A stretch of DNA of 64,000 nt from Rebecca billardiae RCC1528 (lineage: Eukaryota > Haptophyta), in assembly GCA_965240325.2 (NCBI GenBank), contig OZ251223.1, forward strand, positions 1,426,001-1,490,000, written 5' to 3'. Positions 40,781-49,805 of this stretch are shown in pieces. A model generated the notes under the pieces. It worked only from the letters and a program-made list of their open reading frames with translations, was not told the DNA's origin and made no database searches. Each line of letters begins with the position of its first letter. Position 1 is the stretch's first letter. The translations under genes and the position numbers were made by a program.

Positions 40781-41482
40781 AGCCGCGACACGGCGCAGCC
40801 CCCCGAGGCTGTCGATCGCGCGTCGATTACTCGCGCCCGCGCCTCCTGCACGGCGACGCGCCGGGCGCGCGCATCGTGATTCGGTGAAGAACGCGACCGA
40901 ACTACCAGGGCCGTGCGCCCTCAACTTCGTTGTTTACTACCCGAAGATCGGCGTAGCCGATCATATAATAAATAACACCGTGATGCTGCTACTATTTAAA
41001 ACCGTGCTGTGTCATTGACACTGTTGAAGCATGGCGCCATGTGTGATGTGATCCGATCGTCGGATTCGTCGGATCGACGGCGGATGCCATGATCATGATG
41101 CCACCGACACATCATGCGATGTATAAATTAAATAGTATAATGTCGTATATCTGACGCCGACGAGTAACTATGACGACTTGAGCAACAGGTGCCATGCGCA
41201 TGTATCATATATAATATCATCGGTTATTAACGACAGGAACAAAGGCCAAGGGCAACCTTGAGGCAGGGCGTAAGGCGTAGGCTGACAGCGCGCCGAGTCA
41301 GCGTGACTGCCTGTCCGGGACAGGCATCGAACGGCAATCGGCATGCCGAGCCGTCACGCCGCCGCAGGCAGAGAAAGCCCGGCATCGCAGTGCTCATACC
41401 ACGGCCGCGCAGGCGCCCCCGGAGCGCCTCAAGGTGGTCGCGTCGCACACGTGACGATGACCATCGCGCAGACGCCGTAGAC
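40781..41482. other. Intergenic region, no gene
   Basis: AT-richer DNA with CATGATGATG-like simple sequence and the second copy of the 21-bp motif at 40991-41011. No coding signal. Confidence 0.5.
40991..41011 (+). repeat. Dispersed 21-bp motif, copy 2
   Basis: ACTATTTAAAACCGTGCTGT plus G; exact copy of 38112-38132. The two copies bracket the tandem repeat and NACHT-WD40 pseudogene. Confidence 0.7.
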
Positions 41483-42917
41483 CTACTCGTTGAACTCCCA
41501 GACGTTGATCGCGTGGTCCATGCCCGCGCTGAAGAAAGAGTTCCCGGGCCCGAGGCAAAGGGCCCTGCACGGCTGCTGGTGCTTCAGCAGCAGGCCACGT
41601 CTTTCGAACTTGGGCACCTGCGCGGCGCAGCCCGCACACGCGCCGAGGCGGGCGCACGAGGCAGAGCACGCTCAGTCACCAACGTGCCGGCGGAGATGTA
41701 CGCGCGCGAGCGGGGGTGAGAGAGAGCGCAGGCGGACACACCTCCCACAGCTTAATCGCGTTGTCGCTGCACGCAACGACGAGAATGGCGTTCCCGGCGG
41801 CGTCGCTCGCCACCTTGAGCGACGTGACAGCCGAGGGCTTGCGGTCGCGGTCGGTGACGAGGTGGGTGTAGATGACAGCCATGCCCTGCGTGGTGTCGTA
41901 CACTGCGCGTGCGGAGCGCGCGCCCGCCGCGCAGCGCGCGCCAGCCCGCTTCAGATGGAGAGGGGCGGCTGCGGCGCGGCGGGCGAGGGCGCGGCGCGTG
42001 CGCGTGCGCAGCGGCGCACCGAAGACGTTGCCGTCGAGGCCGGCGCTGAAGAGGTACACGTCGAAGAGGGTGAGGCCGATCATGAAGTCGCCGTGCTGCG
42101 TCGGGACGGACGCAACGCCCTGCCCGGTCGACAGGTCCCACTGCTTGATCGTGTTGTCACGCGAGCAGCTGTACAGCATGGTGCCGGCGACGCACAGGTC
42201 GTGGACCGGCGCCGTGTGGCCCTGCAGCACCCCCACCAGCGCAAACTGCCCGCTCGCCGGGTCCTGCTCCGCGCGCGAGCCCGCGCCGCAGCGCAGCCGG
42301 CAGCCAGCGTGAGCGTGCAGGGGCCGCGCCGGCCGGCCTCCAGCGCGACGGCGGCGGCGGCTGCGAGCGCGACGGCCGAGGCGCGGCGCGCGGCGCGCGG
42401 CGCGCACCATCTTCCAGCATCGGATCCCCGCGTCGTGCCCCGCGGTGAAGAGCATGCCGTTGCCCTGCAGGATGGTGTACACGGGGCCGTCGTGGCCGGC
42501 CAGGTCCTGCGTCGCGTTGCTCTCCATGTTCCACACGCGCACGACGTTGGGTGCGCCGGTCTTGCCCATGCCGGCGACGAGCCAGTCGTCCTCGACCATG
42601 AGCGAGTTCACGGGCTGCCCCACCTCGAGCGCGCCCTGCTGCTGGAAGTTGCCCTCAGGCCAGCCCCAGATGCGCACGCTGCCGTCCGACGAGCCCGAGA
42701 AGAGCTGCTGGCGCTTCTGCGAGCATGCTAGGCAGTTGATCGTCTGCCGGTGGCCGGTGAGCGTGCGCAGGTGATTCACCTTCGCGTTCGCCCCCGCGCC
42801 CCGGCCGCCGCCTCGTCCGCTCCCGACGTTGCTCCATCCCCGCCCGCCGCCGCGGGGCACATACGAGCGGCCGCCGCCGCGGAACCCGCCGCCGCGGCCG
42901 CGGCCCCTGTAGTCCAT
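41483..42917 (-). CDS. RGG-box WD40-repeat protein (ZFWD-like without the zinc finger), four exons
   Basis: Exons in transcript order are 42917-42408, 42263-42020, 41902-41742 and 41617-41483, giving 349 residues. Joins restore IRCWKM-DPASGQFALVG, GLDGNVF-VYDTTQGM and IKLWE-VPKFERRGLLL. The N-terminus is an RGG-type basic glycine tract (MDYRGRGRGGGFRGGGRSYV), typical of RNA binding. At least six WD40 blades follow, for example LTGHRQTINCLACSQKRQQL, GSSDGSVRIWGW, LAGHDGPVYTILQGNGMLFT and CSRDNTIKQWDLSTG, ending MDHAINVWEFNE. Blade order and spacing resemble plant ZFWD proteins, which have a CCCH finger in place of the RGG tract. Introns of 144, 117 and 124 nt begin GTGCGC, GTGCGC and GTGTGT. 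Confidence 0.87.
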
Positions 42918-43981
42918 GCCGCCGCCACCACCACCGACGGCGAACGGGCTCCGGATGGCCCCCTCAGACGCACACCCGCCGCCGAGCGCCGCGGACCACC
43001 GCTTCCCGCGAGGTCGGCTGGACAGCACGTGGACACGCGCGCCAGCGCTCGGCAGCAATCTGCTCGGCACACCGCTGGAGCCGACGCCACGTCAAACAGT
43101 TCAGGTGTGCACTTGCTGGCACGATGGCGGCCGTGGCGCGCGCAGCAGCAACCAGCAAGCATGAACAAGGATCATGAACAAGGGTGGCCCCTCGAGGCCA
43201 ACCATCGACGCTTGGACGCCTACGGCCGCGCCGAGCGACGACGTCGAGCGGGCGCGCGCGCGCGGCACGACAGGTAGACTCCCGGCGAAGCTTGCTGCGC
43301 GGCAAGCTGTCTGAGGGCGTGCTGCGATGCGCGTGAGGCGGCGGCGCGTGCCTGGGGAGGGGCGGCCGCGCGGGCGAGCACGCGTGGCAGGGCGTCCGCG
43401 TGCTCGGGCCGTCCCGGTCCGTGCCCGGGCGGTCCGTGCCCGACGGACTGCCATCGTCATCTAAGTACTGATGGGGTGTCACACTGTCACTGGGTGGCCA
43501 TTAGTCGTCACGGCGAATCAGTCAGTTATTTTAAATTGTCAATTGCTGATTGATGAAACCGCAGCCTGTGCCTGTGGTGTCAAAGGTCGCATTCCGTTGC
43601 CGCATTGCCGCAGGCGGATGACAATGCTCAGATTGGCGCGCTCGGGACACTGACCGGCGGGCTTTTATTGTTCACCTGCCGGCCAGCAAGTCTGGAAAGT
43701 GGAACTGGAAGTCAGCAACGGCGCGCACTGACGCGGGCGCGATCGCCCGATGGGGCGATGGGCGACGAACGTACACATCTGACTGACATGCTACGCATCA
43801 TGCTTCCACTGCGATGTCAAGCGTGAGGGACGGTTGAATCGGTTAATCGGTAGGTTGATTCCAAACCGTGAAACCGCGCGTCACCCGGGGCAGCCCACAG
43901 CCGTGGCCGCGCGCTCGCCGCCGACGGCGCGGGGCACCGCGCCTCGCGCGACGGCAGCAGCGCACTCGGGCTGGGCGCCCC
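42918..43981. other. Intergenic region upstream of the WD40 gene
   Basis: GC-rich up to about 43470, then mixed composition. Open frames here are antisense or start at non-ATG codons. The stretch contains the 5' flank of the WD40 gene and the 3' flank of the hydrolase-fusion gene. No additional gene supported. Confidence 0.5.
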
Positions 43982-46898
43982 TCACTCGAGCAGCGCGGCG
44001 TGGATGTGCCGCGCGACCGCCTCCGGGTCGTCCCAGTGCGGCAGGCAGCCGACGGCCGGAATCTCGACCAGCTCGCACGAGCCGGGCGGGAGCCGCGCCT
44101 GCAGCAGCTCGGCGTCCACCTTAGGGTGCAGCCTGTCCTCGGCGCCGAGAAGGATGCGTGTGCGCGCGCGCACGCGGCCGAGCGTGCCCACGTGGTCGTC
44201 CGCCGCCATCGCCTCGAGGCTCGCGCGCCACACCGCCTTGGGCACCTTGAGGCTCTCGCGCAGCACGACGGCGCGGAACCACTCGGGCAGCTCGGCCGGG
44301 CGCGCGACGACGCGCGCCTGCCACACCTGCACAAACTGCTCGTCGATCGAAAGCAGCGGGTCTCGGAAGAGAGGGCTGGGGTCGTCGGGGCGCGGCGCGG
44401 GCGGGCACCGCCGAGCGTGAGAGCGCGCGCGCGGGGGAGGAAGGTCGTGTCGCGCCGGGCGCGGGGGCGGGGAGCTGCGCCCCCCCCCCCCCGCGCTCTG
44501 CGCGCGGCATGTGGCACGCGGCCGGCCGGGGCGGGGGCGGGTCGCGTGCTCACACGGCGGCGCGGCGCGGCGCGCGCGCACATGAGCTTCTGCGCGACGT
44601 GGTTCTTCTTGCCGACCGGCGCGCACGCCATGAGGAAGAGCCACTCCACACTGAGCTCGCTCTCCTCCGCGCCCGCGGCCGCGGCGAGCGCGCGCGCCAC
44701 CAGCGCGCCCAACGAATGGCCGACAACGCTCACACTGGTCACGCCCAGCCGCGCCAGAAGTGCGCGCACGTCCGCAGCGAGCGCTGCCGCCGAGTAGAGC
44801 TTCTCGAGGGCGGCGGACTGCGCGCGGAGGGGGGGTGTGCGCGCGGCGGGCGCGGCACGCGGGGCGGGCGGGGGCGCGACGCGCGGGGCAGGGCGCGGGG
44901 CAGGCGCAGCCGAGCCGCGGTCGGTCGAGCGCACGCGCGGCGGGCATGCGCGCTCGGCGCGGCGCGCGCCCGCGCTGCGAGCGCCGCGCGCGCCGCGCGC
45001 GCCGCCCGAAGCGACCGCGCGCGCGCGCGCACGTTGGCAGCGGCCGTGCCGACGCGCTCGGCCGAGTTGTTCGCCGCCGCGGTGCCTGGGTTGAGCCACG
45101 AGTCGCCGAAGCCGCGCAGCGAGACGCTGAGCACGCGCAGCCGAGGGTCGAGGTGAGAGCCGAGCAGCCGCCAGCCGTGGAGCGAGTCAGGCCAGCCGTG
45201 CAGGAGCAGCAGCACGCGGCCGTCGCGCGCGCCCGCGTCGGTGTAGTGCAGCGACGCGCCGTCCGCGAGCGAGAACCGCCCCTCCGCGCCGCGCAGCACC
45301 GGCTCGTCCAGCTCGGCGACCGCTCGGTGGATCGCGTCCCAAAACGCTTGCTCGTAGCCCTGCAGCATGCGCGCCGCGCGCTCAATCTCTGCGCGCGGCA
45401 CGCCGCGCGCGAGCCCCGCCGCGACGAGCGCCACCAGCCGCGCCTCGAACTCCGCGAGCGCCGCCTCGTCCGCGCACGCGTCCAGGAACGCCGTGTGCTC
45501 GGCGCCGAGGCCGAAGTCGCGGCGCAGCGCCGAGGCGAGCGCCGCACACACTGAACCGAACGGGCGCGCGGCGAGCGCGAGCGCGCCCGCGGCCACCGCG
45601 GCGTCCGCGTCCGTCGCCAGGCTCGAGATGTACGCGGCGCGCGCGTGCGCGGCCAGCATGGGCTCGTCTGTGTGCAGCGCAGCACGGCGCGGCGCGGCGC
45701 GGCGCGTGTGTGCGCAGCGGCAAGGGGAGGGAGGGAGAGCGGGGGGGGGGGCGCACACAAATGCAGCGGGGGTTGGCATGGGGTAGGTAGGCGCGTGGGG
45801 TAGGTAGGCGCATGGGGTAGGTAGGCGCGTGGGCGGCGCCTGGGGAGCCTTCCGCCCGCGCGCAGCACGCCCGCACCGCCCCCGCGCGCGCGCCCGCCCG
45901 CGCGCGACACCCACACACACACACACCCGCGCGCGCGCACAGTTCTCGAGCTGCGCCTTCTCGAGGCCGAGCGCGTGAGCGAGCGCCTCGAGCTGCTCGA
46001 GAGCGGCCGCGCGCCGGCCGGCCGCGCCCGCGCCCCACCACCACCCCGAGCCGAGCGGGGGCGCGCTGCGCGAGGCGCGCTGCGCGCGCTGCGGCGCGAT
46101 CGAGCCGCCGAGCACGCCGCCCAGCGCCACCGACTCCAGCCGCGCGGTCCGGTGCTGCTCGAGCACGAAAGTCCGGAAGGAGTCGAGGTGCAGGCGGCCC
46201 GCCGCGGCCGCGGCCGTGATCGGGTGCGAGCGGATCGCTGCCTCCGCGGCGCGCGCGGAGGGGTCCGCGCGGATCTCTTCGAGGAGCGCGCGCGCCGAGG
46301 CGAGCGCCGCGGCCGACGGCGCGCCCACGCGCAGCTCGCCCGACAGGCAGAGCAGCACGCCCGCGCCCACCAGCCACATGGCGCCCAGCGTCAGCACGGC
46401 CATGAGCGCCCAGTACGCAGGCGCGCGCGCGAGGATGATCGCGCCGCACCGGTCGCGCTTGCGCGCGCCGCGGCCGGCCGCGAACGGCGCCGCGATGCAC
46501 CGGTCGCACCGCTCGCCGAGGCAGAGCCGACCGTTCTGCAGCGTGAGCGCGCGCTCGGCCGCGCGCGCGCACTCGTCGAGGGCAAGCCCGCCGCCAAACG
46601 TGCGCACGAGGCACTTGGAGCCGCAGCGCACGCCCGTCTTGTCCACGCGCCAGTGAGACGCCGGGCCGCACTCGCCGAACACCAGGTTGTGGTTCAGGCA
46701 GAGCTGCGTGTCGTTGAGCACGAGCCTGTCGCCCGCCTCCGGCAGCACGCGCGAAAGCACGCTCGATGCCAGCTCCCGAGCCGAGGCCAGCGCGCTGGGC
46801 GGCGGCGGTGCCGCAGCCGGCGCGGCGGCCGAGGCCCCGCGGGCGCCAAGCCCGAGGGCGAAGCACGCGAGCGCGCACGAGGCGGCGAGCGAGGGCAT
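43982..46898 (-). CDS. Membrane protein fusing a TENA/heme-oxygenase-like helical domain to an alpha/beta hydrolase, four exons
   Basis: Exons in transcript order are 46898-45941, 45667-45033, 44817-44582 and 44375-43982, giving 740 residues. Joins restore AQLEN-YEPMLAAHAR, GTAAAN-SAALEKLYSAA and AQKL-IPLFRDPLLS. After a signal peptide (MPSLAASCALACFALGLGAR) comes a Cys-rich part (about 40-140; CLNHNLVFGECG, CGSKCLVR, CLGERCDRC). A transmembrane helix (AYWALMAVLTLGAMWLVGAG, about 162-186) follows, then an all-helical TENA-like region (about 200-430; LHLDSFRTFVLEQHRTARLE, FWDAIHRAVAEL). The alpha/beta hydrolase (about 450-740) has LLLLHGWPDSLHGWRL, nucleophile GHSLG (about 565), acid GAEDRLHPK (about 690) and base LPHWDD (about 724). 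The hydrolase is epoxide-hydrolase or esterase-like with an intact triad. Introns are 273, 215 and 206 nt, all starting GTGCGC. The TENA call is by pattern only. Confidence 0.78.
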
Positions 46899-47100
46899 TC
46901 GTCGGGGGAGCGCTCTGCCGCGCACGCGAGTTGCGATGGGCGTCGGTCTGCCGCAAGCTCGCCGTGGATCCCGAATTCGCCCGCGCACGTCCCGAGTGGT
47001 GAACAAGTGCGCAGCGGGCCAGCCCAGCCCGGCTGCGGAGCGGCGCTCCGGCAAGCGCCCGGCCAGCTGTCCGGGTGGCCACGCGCGCGCGAGCGTCAGA

Positions 47101-48287
47101 ATGGCGATGTTGCAGCGACTGGCGCGGTCCGCGTGGCCGCGCGCCCGCGCCGCGGGCGTGGCGGCGGGTGTGGGGCTCGCAGCCTACGGCGCGTCACGAT
47201 CGTTGGGTCTACCATCCCTCTGCGAGCCTGCGGGCGGCGCCGACGGCAAGCCCACGCCCGGGGCGGACAGCCCAGGTGGCGCGGCTGGCGCCTCGCAGGA
47301 CGACGGCATGCTTGGCGGCCTGCAGTCCACGCTCGACGAGCTGAAAGCGTCGGCCCACGCGACGTTCGTCGCGCCCTTCACAGAGCCCACGAGCGACAAG
47401 CTCCTGCCCGACCTGCCCGCGCGCATGCGCGGCAAGGAGCTCCCCACGCTCGTGCTCGCGCTCGACGACGTGCTCGTGCACGCGTCGTGGGACCGGCAGT
47501 ACGGCTGGCGCTTCGCGAAGCGGCCGGGTGTGGACGAGTTCCTGCGCACGGTCGCGCCGTACTACGAGGTCGTCGTGTGGACCGAGCAGTTCTACCTGAT
47601 GGAGCCCGTCATCGTCGCGCTCGACAAGCACCGCGCGGTGCGGCACCGGCTGTACAAGGACGGCATGGTGCTGCGCGGTGGCAAGTACGTCAAGGACCTG
47701 CGCCACCTGAACCGCGCGCTGGGGAAGACGGTGGTGCTGGACTGCCGCGCAGAGAACGGCATCCAGCAGCCCGAGAACTACCTCTTCGTCAAGCCGTTCA
47801 CCGGCGAAGACAGCAGCGCGATGCCGAGCGCCGCTCCGGTCGCGGCCGCCGCGGCCAGCGGCGCAGCGGCGCCAGCCACCAGCACGCCTCCGGACTCGGA
47901 CCTGACGCGCTTCATCCCGGTGCTGCTCCACCTTGCGCGGCATGCGTACGTGCAGGGAGGCGATGTCCGGTCCGCGCCCACCCGCGCCGCACACGCGTCC
48001 CGCGCGCCCCGGCGAGGCGCGCCCCTGCGCCAGCTCACGGCCGCACGCCTCTGCGCGCTGCGGGCTGACCGTGCCCTGGCCCCGACGCACGCGCGCTGCC
48101 CTGCAGGGAGGAGATCACGCGGCTGTCAAAGGCGGGGGATGACGTGCCGGCGACGTTTGCTGCGGAGTTCGGTGCCAGGCCGGGCGCGCCGGCGCGGCGA
48201 ATCGCGCGCCAGCAGCAGCAGGCAAACGCGGCTGCACCGCCAACGGGAACCATCTGGGAGCGGCTGCGCTCTTCACGCGGGAGTTAG
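47101..48287 (+). CDS. TIM50: TIM50-like mitochondrial import receptor, FCP1/NIF-fold pseudo-phosphatase, two exons
   Basis: Exons 47101-47969 and 48107-48287 give 349 residues; the join reads GGDVR-EEITRLSKAGDDV. A mitochondrial-type leader (MAMLQRLARSAWPRARAAGV) runs into a weak membrane helix (GVAAGVGLAAYGA). The FCP1-like domain then has LVLALDDVLVHASWDRQYGW, FAKRPGVDEFLRTVAPYYEV, VVVWTEQFYLMEPVI and GKYVKDLRHLNRALGKTVVL, in the order of TIM50. The phosphatase motif DxDx(T/V) reads ALDDV, lacking the first Asp, as in many TIM50 proteins that act as receptors. Role: presequence binding in the TIM23 complex at the inner membrane. The donor GTCCGC is atypical, so the second exon boundary is less sure. 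Divergent from the hydrolase fusion with 202 bp between starts. Confidence 0.85.
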
Positions 48288-48848
48288 GCCCAGGAGGGCC
48301 GGCCCACATCCTGGAGGGCCCGCCGGGACGACGGCCCGCAGTCTCACTCGGCCTTAGACCTGTACTGCATCGCGTGCATTGCGTCATTTCACCAAGGTTG
48401 TCTTGGCCGCTTGGCGGAGAACTGGTCGCACGCCGAGTCAAGCTGAGCTGCCATGAGACCTTCGTCAATCATCGTGTATTAGACTTGACGGGGCGGGAGG
48501 GCCGCTGGCGGCCCTTCTGCAAGCGCCAGCTACGGGCGGGCGGCGTATTTGTCGCCAGGCGCGAGAGGGGCTGCCAGCGGGCCTTGCTACGAGCGCCGCC
48601 AGCGGCGCGCGGGTGCAACTGCAAGCAGTATCGACGATAGGGCTGCTGCCTGCTCCGGCTGGTGCGGACCAAGTTTGTTCCCGGGACGAAACAGCCGCCA
48701 GCGCAGCGCTCCCTTTCTGGTGTAGACCCTTCTGAGGTCGGGTGTGTGGCCCATGCGAGTGACCAGCCGCCGGCGTCCTCGTGTGGCGCCACCTGTGCAG
48801 CACGACCGTGTTGGGTCGCATCATAGCTGCCCCTCGGCTGTGCTCATT
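48288..48848. other. Intergenic region, no gene supported
   Basis: GC-rich, with a run of imperfect GCCGCTGGCGGCCC and GCCAGCGGCGC palindromes at about 48500-48610. No frame with recognisable content. Confidence 0.5.
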
Positions 48849-49759
48849 GACCAAGGGCGCGAAAGGGGGTCGCTCGCTAAGCCCCACCCGCTCCGGCCAG
48901 CATGGCTGCCTGGCCGGCGGCGGCGTGCTCAAGCGAGCCGTAAGCCGGGAATCCACGCGCTGGCGGTGCGGTTTTGGCGGCGCAGGGGGCCTCACAGGTC
49001 GCCTGCAGGTATGCTCAGAGCCTTAGGACAGCTTGGTGGCCCGCAACCCCGGCTCCTTGTCGCTGCTTGCCGACTGCAAGCGATCACGCGTCGACCGTGC
49101 GGTCCCGCGTTGCACGCGGCCCAACGTAGGGTGCTGCACATGCCAGCAGATGGTGAAGGGGGGTCGCCCGCCACGCAGACGTCCTCGGAGAGGACATCGA
49201 CCCCCGTGCGTCGCCTTGATTGGGCGTTGTCCCGCAAGGAGTCGCTGAAGGCCTGCTGCCCAGAGAGACACGGACAATGTGAAGTTCTAGCCCAAAAGAC
49301 GAGATAACATTTTGAAATGCCTATGGTTGTTCGTATGTCATTGCATTAGGAAGCACGCAAGCCTGGGCTGGAGAGGTCGGGATCGAGGCGACGCACGGGG
49401 GTCGATGTCCTCTCCGAGGACGTCTGCGTGGCGGGCGACCCCCCTTCACCATCTGCTGGCATGTGCAGCACCCTACGTTGGGCCGCGTGCACGCGGGATT
49501 GCACGGTCGACGCGTGATCGCTTGCAGTCGGCAAGCAGCGACAAGGAGCCTGGGGTTGCGGGCCACCAAGCTGTCCTAAGGCTCTGAGCATACCTGCAGG
49601 CGACCCGCGAGGCCACCTGCGCCGCCAAAACCGCACCGCCAGCGCGTGGATTCCCGGCTTACGGCTCGCTTGAGCACGCCGCCGCCTGCCAGGCAGCCAT
49701 GCTGGCCGGAGCGGGTGGGGCTTAGCGAGCGACCCCCTTTCGCGCCCTTCGGCTTGGTC
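48849..49759. repeat. Large inverted repeat, arms about 375 bp, 161-bp spacer
   Basis: Left arm 48849-49220 and right arm 49382-49759 are reverse complements with only a few differences (for example GACCAAGGGCGCG versus GACCAAGCCGAAGGGCGCG at the outer end). The spacer 49221-49381 is unique. The arms carry mirror-image open frames. No terminal target duplication was found. The structure could fold into a long hairpin as DNA or RNA. The right arm ends 46 bp before the start of the GH3 gene. Confidence 0.92.
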
Positions 49760-49805
49760 CCGATGCTGGCTAACCTGACTACGCGCATGCTGCAGATAGA
49801 AAATC

